Source: Xanthobacteraceae bacterium (GTDB taxonomy: Bacteria > Pseudomonadota > Alphaproteobacteria > Rhizobiales > Xanthobacteraceae). From it: a stretch of 11,836 nucleotides of DNA. Both the position numbers and the translations under genes were made by a program. The stretch lies in the NCBI GenBank assembly GCA_030040825.1, contig JASHSY010000374.1, positions 1-11,836 on the forward strand, written 5' to 3'. Under the pieces are notes generated by a model that saw only the letters and a list, made by a program, of their open reading frames with translations, ran no database searches and had not been told where the DNA came from. Below are positions 5,302 to 11,836 of this stretch, piece by piece (the stretch's first letter is position 1; each line of letters starts with the position of its first letter).

Positions 5302-6207
5302 ATGCTCAGCGTTCCGGAGCAACCACAAGGCACAGCGCGGCGGCTGCACCTGATCTACTGCGCGCTCGCCATGTTCGCTGCGGTTACACCGGCGTTCGCG
5401 GAAGATTTTCCATCTCCGCCGATTCCGCCAATGGAGGTAGTGCCGCCGGGCTCGGCCAGTGTCGGCCCGGCGACATTCACACGCTGGAGCGGATTTTATG
5501 CCGGCGGCGATTTCAGCTATACCAGCGCGCTCGGCCAATTTTCCAAGGCGACGCAGCCGCTCGTGGCATTGGCCCTGCAGGACACGGTGGTGCAGCAACA
5601 GTACGTGCCATCGCAATTAGTGACGCTCGGACAAGGTGCCGCCAGTGCGTTCGGCTATGGCGGCTTCGTTGGCTACAACGCTCAGTGGCAGGACGTTATC
5701 ACCGGCGTCGAAGCGATTTATACGCACACATCGTTGAGCGTGTCGTCGTCCGCCTCCGGGATCGTCGCCCGTGCCTTTAGCCCACCAGCCGGCAGCGTTA
5801 CCAGCGTCACGGTCGGCCCATCCGCCGGGCGCTTTGACCTTACCGATTACGGCGAGATGCGCGGCCGTGCCGGCTATGTCCTGGGTAATGTGTTGCCGTA
5901 CGGGTTCGTCGGCGTTGTCGTCGGAATGGGCGACTACGACGTATCGACAAATGTGGACGCAACTTGCACCAACGCTACCTCGGCGCCTTACACGCCCACC
6001 TTTACATGCGCGGGTTTCCCGCTAACGCCTGGCGTCGGACAAAACAACGCGCTGCTTTATGGCGTATCGGTCGGCGGCGGGCTTGATTGGGCGCTCACGC
6101 CGAATATTTTTCTGCGCGGCGAACTTGAGTTTGTCCAGTTTGCTCCGATAAACAGCATCTCGGTTTCACTTTTCAACGCCCGCGTCGGCGCCGGCTTCAA
6201 GTTCTGA
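5302..6207 (+). CDS. Outer-membrane beta-barrel protein (WSGFY-type porin family)
   Basis: This 301-residue protein has a signal peptide with an extended, Arg-containing start (RRLHLIYCALAMFAAVTPAFA, cut near residue 33), and a Pro-rich linker. The barrel begins at WSGFYAGGDFSY, a signature of small outer-membrane proteins common in Rhizobiales. Later strands include GYGGFVGYNAQW, MRGRAGYVLGNVLPYGFVGVVV and GVSVGGGLDWALTPNIFLRGELEF. The chain ends in ARVGAGFKF, with the terminal Phe typical of barrel insertion signals. A CX13C pair (C222/C236) sits in a predicted outer loop. The ATG at 5302 is chosen because it opens the signal peptide; the long in-frame extension from 5173 overlaps the upstream gene and is Arg-rich nonsense. 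Only 7 bp separate it from the first barrel gene and no strong Shine-Dalgarno is seen, so translational coupling is likely. Cargo or role is unknown. Confidence 0.83.
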   Translation: MLSVPEQPQGTARRLHLIYCALAMFAAVTPAFAEDFPSPPIPPMEVVPPGSASVGPATFTRWSGFYAGGDFSYTSALGQFSKATQPLVALALQDTVVQQQYVPSQLVTLGQGAASAFGYGGFVGYNAQWQDVITGVEAIYTHTSLSVSSSASGIVARAFSPPAGSVTSVTVGPSAGRFDLTDYGEMRGRAGYVLGNVLPYGFVGVVVGMGDYDVSTNVDATCTNATSAPYTPTFTCAGFPLTPGVGQNNALLYGVSVGGGLDWALTPNIFLRGELEFVQFAPINSISVSLFNARVGAGFKF

Positions 6208-6243
6208 AAAATTTAATTTTCCCCCGCCGGTCGACACGGCTGG

Positions 6244-6273
6244 CTTGACGCAACGCGTCGATTTCCTTATTTC
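6244..6273 (+). promoter_or_regulatory. Candidate serC promoter
   Basis: CTTGACG (6244-6250) carries the CTTGAC form of the -35 seen in rhizobial housekeeping promoters, followed after 17 bp by a weak TATTTC (6268-6273). Initiation would fall near 6280, just before the structured leader. The same bases can also form TTGACGC-AAC-GCGTCGA (6245-6261) followed by a T-rich stretch, so a terminator for the barrel genes is an alternative reading. Confidence 0.4.
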
Positions 6274-6280
6274 CCACCGC

Positions 6281-6326
6281 GGGACACCCCTCCCCAACGA
6301 GGGGCGCCTATCTGGAAGGATAGACC
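6281..6326 (+). ncRNA. Structured serC leader, probably the alphaproteobacterial serC RNA motif
   Basis: Two adjacent hairpins fill the last 46 bases before serC. The first is CCCCTC-CCCAAC-GAGGGG (6287-6304), a six-pair stem. The second is CTATC-TGGAAG-GATAG (6308-6323), a five-pair stem whose loop and right arm contain the serC Shine-Dalgarno GGAAGGA (6314-6320). Opening or closing it should therefore control translation. A conserved serC RNA has been described upstream of serC in alphaproteobacteria, and position, size and the two-hairpin form fit; I matched it from memory, not by a covariance search. Confidence 0.6.
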
Positions 6327-7499
6327 ATGATGCTCGCGACGCCTGTCGTGCGGCCGAAAGTGCCGCATTTTTCATCCGGCCCCTGTGCCAAGCGCCCCGG
6401 CTGGACCCCACAAAACCTTAGCAGCGCGCTGACCGGACGCTCGCACCGCTCGAAGCCGGGCAAGGCCAAGCTCAAACGCGCCATCGATCTGACTCGAGAA
6501 ATCCTTGCGGTACCGGCGGATTATCGCATCGGTATCGTGCCCGCTTCCGATACCGGCGCGCTGGAGATGGCGCTGTGGTCGCTGCTTGGCCCACGCCCGG
6601 TGACCATGCTGGCCTGGGAATCGTTCGGCGAAGGCTGGGTCACCGACGTTGTCAAGCAACTCAAGCTTAAAGATGTGACCGTGCTCAAAGCCGGTTACGG
6701 CGAATTGCCCGATCTCGCCAAGGCCGATTCGGCAAGCGACATCGTCTTCACCTGGAACGGTACGACATCAGGTGTGCGGGTGCCGAATGCCGACTGGATT
6801 GCCGCCGATCGCGCCGGGCTGACCATATGTGATGCCACCTCGGCTGCGTTCGCCCAGCCGCTCGAATTCGCCAAGCTCGATGTCGTCACTTTCTCCTGGC
6901 AGAAGGCGCTGGGCGGCGAAGCCGCGCACGGCATGCTGATTCTATCGCCACGCGCGGTGGCCCGGCTCGAAAGCTACACGCCGCCGTGGCCGCTGCCAAA
7001 AATTTTCCGGATGACCAAGGGCGGCAAACTCAACGACGCGATTTTTGTCGGCGAAACGATCAACACGCCGTCAATGCTGTGCGTTGAAGATTACCTCGAC
7101 GCGCTGGAATGGGCGAAGGCCGTGGGCGGCCTGGCCGGTTTGCGCGCGCGCGCGGACGGCAACGCGCGCGTCATCGCCGACTGGACCAACCGTGCCAAGT
7201 GGATCGATTTCTTGGCGCCAGATCCGGCGGTGCGTTCCAACACATCGGTCTGCTTGAAGGTGGTCGATCCAGCCGTGACTCGGTTGCCGGCGGAAGCTCA
7301 GGCGGCGTTCGTCAAGGGCATCGCCGCAACGCTCGACAAAGAAGGCGTAGCCTACGATATCAACGCTTATCGCGACGCCCCGCCCGGCCTGCGCATCTGG
7401 TGCGGCTCCACCGTCGAGCGCGCCGATCTGGAGGCTCTCACGCTCTGGCTCGACTGGGCGTATGCCGAGGCCAAAGACGCGCTAGCAAAGGCGGCCTGA
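6327..7499 (+). CDS. serC: Phosphoserine aminotransferase (alphaproteobacterial/Methanosarcina type)
   Basis: SerC is a PLP enzyme that converts 3-phosphohydroxypyruvate and glutamate to 3-phosphoserine and 2-oxoglutarate, the second step of serine synthesis; it can also act in vitamin B6 synthesis. The 390-residue product is longer than the E. coli enzyme (about 360) and fits the alternative SerC family found in alphaproteobacteria and Methanosarcina. Landmarks are FSSGPCAKRPGW near the start, GIVPASDTGALEMALWSLLG, VFTWNGTTSGVRVP, DATSAAFAQP, and FSWQKALGGEAAHG, where K193 is the expected PLP-binding lysine. The ATG at 6327 has GGAAGGA 6 nt upstream, held in a leader hairpin. A second ATG follows immediately and is the only start ambiguity. 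The stop is 2 nt before serA, which makes the substrate of SerC, so the two form an operon. Confidence 0.96.
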   Translation: MMLATPVVRPKVPHFSSGPCAKRPGWTPQNLSSALTGRSHRSKPGKAKLKRAIDLTREILAVPADYRIGIVPASDTGALEMALWSLLGPRPVTMLAWESFGEGWVTDVVKQLKLKDVTVLKAGYGELPDLAKADSASDIVFTWNGTTSGVRVPNADWIAADRAGLTICDATSAAFAQPLEFAKLDVVTFSWQKALGGEAAHGMLILSPRAVARLESYTPPWPLPKIFRMTKGGKLNDAIFVGETINTPSMLCVEDYLDALEWAKAVGGLAGLRARADGNARVIADWTNRAKWIDFLAPDPAVRSNTSVCLKVVDPAVTRLPAEAQAAFVKGIAATLDKEGVAYDINAYRDAPPGLRIWCGSTVERADLEALTLWLDWAYAEAKDALAKAA

Positions 7500-7501
7500 C
7501 C

Positions 7502-9088
7502 ATGTCAGCAAAAGTTCTCATCTCGGACGCACTGTCGCCCGCCGCCGTCGCGATCTTCAAGGACCGCGGGCTTGAGGTCGATTTCCGGCCAGCGCTCGGC
7601 AAGGACAAGGAAAAACTCGCCGAGGCGATCAACGGCTTCGACGGGCTGGCGATTCGCTCGACCACCAAGGTTACCCCTAAAGTTCTCGAGCGCGCGCAAA
7701 ACTTGAAAGTGATCGGCCGTGCCGGCATCGGCGTCGACAATGTCGACGTCGCCGCCGCGACCGCCCGCGGCATCATCGTGATGAACACGCCGTTCGGCAA
7801 TTCGATCACCACCGCCGAGCACGCGATCACCCTGATGCTGTCTTTGGCGCGGCAAATTCCGGAAGCCGACGCGTCGACTCGCGCCGGTAAATGGGAAAAG
7901 AACAAATTCCTCGGGGTGGAGATTTTCGGCAAGACGCTCGGCATCGTCGGTTGCGGCAATATCGGCGCAATTGTCGCCGACCGCGCACTCGGCATGAAGA
8001 TGAAGGTGATCGCCTACGATCCGTTTCTCTCGGATCAGCGCGCCATCGACCTTGGCGTTGAGAAAGTCGATCTGGAGAATCTGCTGCGCCGGGCCGACTT
8101 CGTCACGCTGCACACGCCGCTCACCGACAAAACCCGCAACATCATCAACGCCGACTCGCTCAAGCTGACCAAGAAGAGCCTACGCCTGATCAATTGTGCG
8201 CGCGGCGGACTGGTCGACGAGGCGGCGCTGTACGAAGCGCTGGCGTCCGGACGCATGGCGGGCGCCGCGCTCGATGTGTTCACCACCGAGCCGGCAAGCG
8301 ACAACCCGTTGTTCAAATTGCCCAACGTGGTCTGCACGCCCCACCTCGGCGCCTCGACCACCGAGGCGCAGGAAAACGTTGCACTCCAGGTCGCCGAGCA
8401 GATGTCGGATTATTTGATCCGCGGCGCTATCGCCAACGCCATCAACTTTCCTTCGATCAGCGCCGAGGAAGCGCCCAAGCTCAAGCCGTTCATCGCGCTG
8501 GCCGAAAAGCTTGGCTCGTTCGCCGGACAACTCACCGAAACCGGCATCAAGCAGGTGCAGATTTGCTACGAGGGCGTGGTCGCGCAGATGAATACGCGGG
8601 CGCTCACCTCGGCCGCAATCGCCGGTATCCTTCGTCCAATGCTGCAAGGCGTCAATGTGGTCTCGGCACCGTCCGTCGCCAAGGATCGCGGCATCGCCGT
8701 CGAAGAGACACGGCGCGATGCCGAAGGCGACTACGAGAGCCTGATCACGCTCACGGTCACCACCGAGCGGCAATCGCGGCACGTCTCCGGCACGGTCTAT
8801 GCCGACGGGCGCCCGCGCATCGTCAACATCAAGGGCATCCGCATGGACGCGGAATTCGGTCCGTCGATGATCTACATCACCAATCTCGACAAGCCGGGCT
8901 TCATCGGCAAGTTCTCTTCGACGCTCGGCGACGCCGGCATCAATATCGCGACCTTCCACGTCGGCCGTGAGACGGCAGGCGGCAACGCGGTGTCGCTGAT
9001 CGAGATCGACGGCGATCTGCCGGACGAGGTGCTGGCGAAGGTGCGCGCCTTGCCGCAGGTGAAACAGGCGAAATCGCTGCGATTTTAA
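7502..9088 (+). CDS. serA: D-3-phosphoglycerate dehydrogenase
   Basis: SerA oxidises 3-phosphoglycerate to 3-phosphohydroxypyruvate with NAD+, the first committed step of serine synthesis. The 528-residue protein has the long domain order known from Mycobacterium tuberculosis SerA: a split substrate domain, the NAD Rossmann domain with GCGNIG (150-155), an intervening ASB-type domain (about 315-455), and a C-terminal ACT domain (about 456-528, MIYITNLDKPGFIGKFSSTLG) that usually binds serine as feedback inhibitor. The catalytic triad is intact: R234 in CARGG, E263 in TTEP, and H281 in TPHLGAST. The start ATG at 7502 gives the conserved MSAKVLISDALS; an open extension to 7109 is only an overlap with serC in another frame. 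It lies 2 nt after serC and its 3' end faces the permease gene across a 4-bp gap. Confidence 0.97.
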   Translation: MSAKVLISDALSPAAVAIFKDRGLEVDFRPALGKDKEKLAEAINGFDGLAIRSTTKVTPKVLERAQNLKVIGRAGIGVDNVDVAAATARGIIVMNTPFGNSITTAEHAITLMLSLARQIPEADASTRAGKWEKNKFLGVEIFGKTLGIVGCGNIGAIVADRALGMKMKVIAYDPFLSDQRAIDLGVEKVDLENLLRRADFVTLHTPLTDKTRNIINADSLKLTKKSLRLINCARGGLVDEAALYEALASGRMAGAALDVFTTEPASDNPLFKLPNVVCTPHLGASTTEAQENVALQVAEQMSDYLIRGAIANAINFPSISAEEAPKLKPFIALAEKLGSFAGQLTETGIKQVQICYEGVVAQMNTRALTSAAIAGILRPMLQGVNVVSAPSVAKDRGIAVEETRRDAEGDYESLITLTVTTERQSRHVSGTVYADGRPRIVNIKGIRMDAEFGPSMIYITNLDKPGFIGKFSSTLGDAGINIATFHVGRETAGGNAVSLIEIDGDLPDEVLAKVRALPQVKQAKSLRF

Positions 9089-9092
9089 GCGA

Positions 9093-10052
9093 TCACTTGC
9101 GCGTCGCCACCGTGATGCCGGTAAACACCAGCCCGTAACCGACGGCGTGGAAGACTTCGAAACGCTCGCGGAGCCATACGATCGCCAGCACCGAACCGAA
9201 CACCGGCACCAGATGCATGAATGGCGCCGCGCGATTGGCGCCGATCAATTCGATGCCGCGATTGAGGAACAGGTAGCCGAGCAACGACGGAAAAATGCAG
9301 ACAAAAATGATGCTCAACGCGCTCTCGGTGTCGAGCACCATGGTATGGCCGCTGACGATTTCGACGACCACCGCCGGAATCAGCAGCGCTGCGCCCCACC
9401 CCATCCCGACCGCGAGGAACGACAGCGGATGCATCGCCGGCCGCTGCCGCAGCGCGGCGGTGTAGTAGGCATAGATGAGGAGCGCGATCAGGAACCAGAC
9501 ATCGCCCCGGTTAAAACCAATGCCGACAAGAACGGCTAGCCGGCCATGGCTGACAATGACCGCTACGCCGGTGAGCGAGATGCAGATTCCGAGCGCCTGC
9601 CGCCAAGTCAGCCGCGTTCGAAACAGCACGAACGACCAAAGCGCGACGAACAGCGGCGCGATCGATTGCAGCAACAGCCCGTTGATTGCCGTCGTGTATT
9701 GCAGGCCGTAATACGCCATCGTGTTGTAAGCGGAGAAACCGGTAAGCGCGAGCACCGTCATCAGAACCGCATGCTTGCGGACGATCGGCCAGTCGCGCGC
9801 AAGATGCGGCAACGCAAACGGAAGCACGATCAGGAAAGCGCCACCCCAGCGAATGAACGCAAAAGTCACCGGCGGGATGTGGCCGACTATGAACCGGCCG
9901 AGCACGGTATTGACGGCCCAGAACAGCGAGGTCAGCGACAGCAGCAGATAAGGCTGATCGAACAGGGAGCGGAGCCCTCGGCTGTGGGACTTGGCGCTGG
10001 CCCTGTGGGACTTGGCGCTGGTCCTATGGGACTTGGCGCTGGCCTCCGGCAT
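9093..10052 (-). CDS. DMT-superfamily permease (EamA family) with an N-terminal heptad-repeat tail
   Basis: This 319-residue inner-membrane protein has about ten hydrophobic helices arranged as two EamA halves (about 35-165 and 180-310), as in drug/metabolite exporters. Examples are PYLLLSLTSLFWAVNTVLGRFIVG, FAFIRWGGAFLIVLPFAL, ALGICISLTGVAVIVSHGRL and APFMHLVPVFGSVLAIVWL. Family members export amino acids, nucleobases or toxic metabolites, but substrate cannot be inferred. The start at 10052 is chosen because AGGAAAG lies about 7 nt upstream; the longer open frame adds 35 residues without family character. Residues 4-24 are three copies of a seven-residue unit with SAKSH, predicted to lie in the cytoplasm before the first helix. 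The gene runs toward serA and ends 4 bp from it, and is divergent from purA, so its promoter must lie in the 315-bp gap. Confidence 0.88.
   Translation of the reverse strand: MPEASAKSHRTSAKSHRASAKSHSRGLRSLFDQPYLLLSLTSLFWAVNTVLGRFIVGHIPPVTFAFIRWGGAFLIVLPFALPHLARDWPIVRKHAVLMTVLALTGFSAYNTMAYYGLQYTTAINGLLLQSIAPLFVALWSFVLFRTRLTWRQALGICISLTGVAVIVSHGRLAVLVGIGFNRGDVWFLIALLIYAYYTAALRQRPAMHPLSFLAVGMGWGAALLIPAVVVEIVSGHTMVLDTESALSIIFVCIFPSLLGYLFLNRGIELIGANRAAPFMHLVPVFGSVLAIVWLRERFEVFHAVGYGLVFTGITVATRK
9982..10044 (-). repeat. Three tandem 21-bp copies in the permease N-terminus
   Basis: Units at 9982-10002, 10003-10023 and 10024-10044 differ by only one or two bases each. They are in frame and encode the heptads ASAKSHR, TSAKSHR and ASAKSHS of the permease on the minus strand. 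Near identity of the copies suggests recent tandem duplication and possible copy-number variation between strains. Confidence 0.93.
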
Positions 10053-10367
10053 GACGTTCTTTCCTGGACGGAAGACACAATGCTCACGAGCTAACGCGAC
10101 ACGCGGCGTGCGACCAGTGCGGTCGCCGCATGACTGCCAACGAAGCAACCGCGACAATCGGCGCGCCGCACAACCAAAAGCTCGCCTCGGCCTCAGCTGT
10201 TCAAATTATCGTAAATGTAGTGTATTTTCAGTCGGTTGCGCGATATGTGCGGGACTGATCGACGAGGCTTTTACCTTGCCTCGCAGCGTGTCATCCATTA
10301 TCCGATCGGCTGCGGCCATATCCGATTCATCTGCGCATGAGCTGAAGGCTCCTGGGGACAGTTCCTC
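10053..10367. other. Divergent intergenic region between the permease gene and purA
   Basis: No gene of family character is seen; a 31-codon open frame (10245-10340) has no ribosome site. The region must hold promoters for both flanking genes. It contains an imperfect hairpin (CGACC 10111-10115 with GGTCG 10121-10125, extended by GCGG/CCGC), an AT-rich segment at 10198-10230, and a second hairpin CGAGGC-N9-GCCTCG (10263-10283) between that segment and purA. The purA Shine-Dalgarno GGGGA is at 10354-10358. Confidence 0.5.
10200..10228 (+). promoter_or_regulatory. Weak candidate promoter for purA
   Basis: TTCAAA (10200-10205) and TATTTT (10223-10228) are 17 bp apart, each matching consensus at four of six positions. 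They fall in the only AT-rich segment of the gap. Initiation near 10235 would give a leader of about 130 nt containing the CGAGGC hairpin. Confidence 0.25.
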
Positions 10368-11660
10368 ATGGCGAATGTTGTCGTGGTCGGCTCCCAGTGG
10401 GGCGACGAAGGCAAGGGCAAGATTGTCGACTGGCTGTCGGAGCAAGCCGACATCGTGGTCCGCTTCCAAGGCGGCCATAATGCCGGCCATACTCTGGTTA
10501 TCAATGGCACTACCTACAAACTGTCGCTGTTGCCGTCCGGCGTCGTGCGGCCAGGCAAGCTGTCGATTATCGGCAACGGCGTGGTGCTCGATCCGCACGC
10601 GTTGATCGACGAGATCGCTAAGCTCAAGAAGCAGAATATCGATGTCACGCCCGACAATCTGCGCATCGCCGAGAACACCGCGTTGATTCTGCCGCTGCAC
10701 CGTGAGCTCGACGCCATTCGCGAAAACGCCAATGCAGCGCTGTCGATCGGCACTACCCGGCGCGGCATCGGCCCTGCCTACGAAGACAAGGTCGGCCGCC
10801 GCGCCATTCGCCTGATGGACCTCGCCGACGGTGCGACGCTCGACCGCAAGATCGAACGCCTGCTTACGCATCATAACGCGCTGCGCAAGGGACTTGGGCT
10901 CGACCTGATCGAAGCCGGGGCCGTGCATCAAGATCTGACCAGCGTGGCGCCCGCATTGTTGCCGTTTATGGATTCGGTGTGGTCGCTGCTCGAACAGAAG
11001 CGCCGCGAGGGCAAACGCATCCTATTCGAAGGCGCACAAGGCGCACTGCTCGACGTCGATCATGGAACCTACCCGTTCGTGACCTCCTCCAACACGGTGG
11101 CGGCGCAGGCGTCGACCGGCTCGGGAATCGGACCCGCCTCCATCGGCTACGTGCTCGGCATCTGCAAGGCCTATACAACGAGGGTCGGCGCCGGGCCTTT
11201 TCCGACCGAGCAGAAAAACGAGACCGGCCGCATTCTGGGCGAACGCGGCAAGGAATTCGGCGTGGTAACCGGCCGCCCACGACGCTGTGGCTGGTTCGAC
11301 GCGGTGTTGGTTCGGCAAAGCGTGCGCACCAGCGGCATCCACGGCCTGGCGCTGACCAAGCTCGACATTCTCGACGGCTTCGATGAGATCAAGGTCTGCG
11401 TTGCCTATCGTCTCGATGGCCGCGAGATCGATTATCTTCCCGCCGGCGAGCATGCGCAGGCGCGCGTCGAGCCGGTCTACGAAACCATCGCCGGCTGGCG
11501 CGAAGGAACCGCGCGCGCGCGCTCATGGGCCGATCTGCCGGCCCAAGCGATCAAATACGTTCGCCGCCTGGAGGAGTTGATCGGCTGTTCCGCGGTCGTT
11601 TTATCGACCAGCCCGGAACGCGAGGACACCATCCTGATGCAGAACCCGTTCGAGACGTGA
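10368..11660 (+). CDS. purA: Adenylosuccinate synthetase
   Basis: PurA joins aspartate to IMP using GTP, forming adenylosuccinate, the first step from IMP to AMP, in the cytoplasm. The 430-residue product has the usual family length. Motifs in order are the GTP loop GSQWGDEGKGK (residues 8-18) with the catalytic D13, the FQGGHNAGHT block with catalytic H41, GTTRRGIGPAYEDK (IMP binding), FEGAQGALLDVDHGTYPFVTSSN, GRPRRCGWFD, and the guanine-binding TKLDILDG; it ends MQNPFET. Everything expected is intact. The ATG at 10368 follows GGGGA at 10354-10358 with 9-nt spacing. It is alone on its strand, 41 bp ahead of the next gene. With prs at the other end of the window it belongs to purine nucleotide synthesis, but the two genes are not in one operon. 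Confidence 0.98.
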   Translation: MANVVVVGSQWGDEGKGKIVDWLSEQADIVVRFQGGHNAGHTLVINGTTYKLSLLPSGVVRPGKLSIIGNGVVLDPHALIDEIAKLKKQNIDVTPDNLRIAENTALILPLHRELDAIRENANAALSIGTTRRGIGPAYEDKVGRRAIRLMDLADGATLDRKIERLLTHHNALRKGLGLDLIEAGAVHQDLTSVAPALLPFMDSVWSLLEQKRREGKRILFEGAQGALLDVDHGTYPFVTSSNTVAAQASTGSGIGPASIGYVLGICKAYTTRVGAGPFPTEQKNETGRILGERGKEFGVVTGRPRRCGWFDAVLVRQSVRTSGIHGLALTKLDILDGFDEIKVCVAYRLDGREIDYLPAGEHAQARVEPVYETIAGWREGTARARSWADLPAQAIKYVRRLEELIGCSAVVLSTSPEREDTILMQNPFET

Positions 11661-11701
11661 AACAAGATGAAAAATCCGCACTTCGCGCGTAAACTCAACA
11701 G

Positions 11702-11836
11702 ATGACCGATTACCATCCGCTTATCTCCCGCGCTGTCGAGGGACTTGAACGGAATACCGGCGAAGCGCGCCGCGCGCTTTACGAGCGCGCCCGCAGTGCG
11801 CTGGTAGCTCAATTGCGCGCGGTGGATCCACCGCTG
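11702..11836 (+). CDS. Uncharacterised protein, N-terminal 45 residues (runs off the right edge)
   Basis: An open frame starts at the ATG 11702 and continues to the edge, giving 45 residues beginning MTDYHPLISRAVEGLERNTG. It continues with a basic, helical stretch containing RRALYERARSALVAQLRAV and then DPPL. I recognise the pattern as the start of an uncharacterised protein that I recall from Bradyrhizobium-like genomes; no function is known to me. Codon use matches its neighbours, there is no signal peptide in the visible part, and the composition suggests a soluble or peripheral alpha-helical segment. The gene starts 41 bp after purA without a clear Shine-Dalgarno, so it could be translated from the purA message. 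The rest of the protein, including any membrane segment, lies outside the window. Confidence 0.7.
   Translation, partial: MTDYHPLISRAVEGLERNTGEARRALYERARSALVAQLRAVDPPL

Noticed and set aside
6208..6220. AAAATT-T-AATTTT dyad after the second barrel gene as an intrinsic terminator
   Set aside because: The stem has only A-T pairs and is followed by Cs, not a T-run, so it is unlikely to end transcription by itself.
7109..7501. In-frame upstream extension of serA inside serC
   Set aside because: It has Arg-rich, unstructured sequence, overlaps serC in another frame, and the conserved SerA N-terminus begins at 7502.
10245..10340. 31-codon open frame upstream of purA as a possible leader peptide
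   Set aside because: No Shine-Dalgarno precedes it and its composition shows no run of a regulatory amino acid.

Overview
The window is a compact, GC-rich stretch of chromosome that looks like an alphaproteobacterium of the order Hyphomicrobiales (Rhizobiales), probably near Bradyrhizobiaceae/Xanthobacteraceae. Reasons: GC-ending codons throughout, the alphaproteobacterial forms of SerC (about 390 aa) and SerA (528 aa), a bfd-bfr pair preceded by a sequence like the rhizobial Irr box (ICE motif), WSGFY-type outer-membrane barrels, and a serC leader resembling the alphaproteobacterial serC RNA. No lineage was tested by database search.

Layout, left to right. (1) 1-462: 3' half of prs (PRPP synthetase), closed by a small GNRA-loop hairpin. 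(2) 769-2946: a co-directional group of a YbjN-domain protein, proC (proline biosynthesis) and a TetR-type regulator with basic tails. (3) 3078-4020: an iron-storage unit of bfd (ferredoxin that reduces bacterioferritin) and bfr (haem bacterioferritin with a complete ferroxidase centre). A candidate Irr box, a second dyad and a sigma70-like promoter lie upstream of bfd. (4) 4021-6207: a regulatory intergenic region with two TTAA-N7-TTAA-like (CtrA-type) sites, then two outer-membrane beta-barrel genes in tandem. The first ends in a Pro/Gln hexapeptide-repeat tail. (5) 6208-9088: serC-serA, the first two committed steps of serine synthesis, behind a short structured leader that holds the serC Shine-Dalgarno in a hairpin. 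(6) 9093-10052, minus strand: a DMT/EamA permease that converges on serA with a 4-bp gap and has a three-copy heptapeptide repeat at its N-terminus. (7) 10053-10367: divergent intergenic region. (8) 10368-11660: purA (adenylosuccinate synthetase). (9) 11702 to the end: the first 45 codons of an uncharacterised gene.

Most of this is core metabolism (PRPP, proline, serine, purine) and iron storage, with no mobile element, CRISPR array, tRNA or rRNA seen. I did not find a new multi-gene system. The items most worth checking are regulatory (Irr-like box, CtrA-like sites, serC leader) and the low-complexity protein tails.
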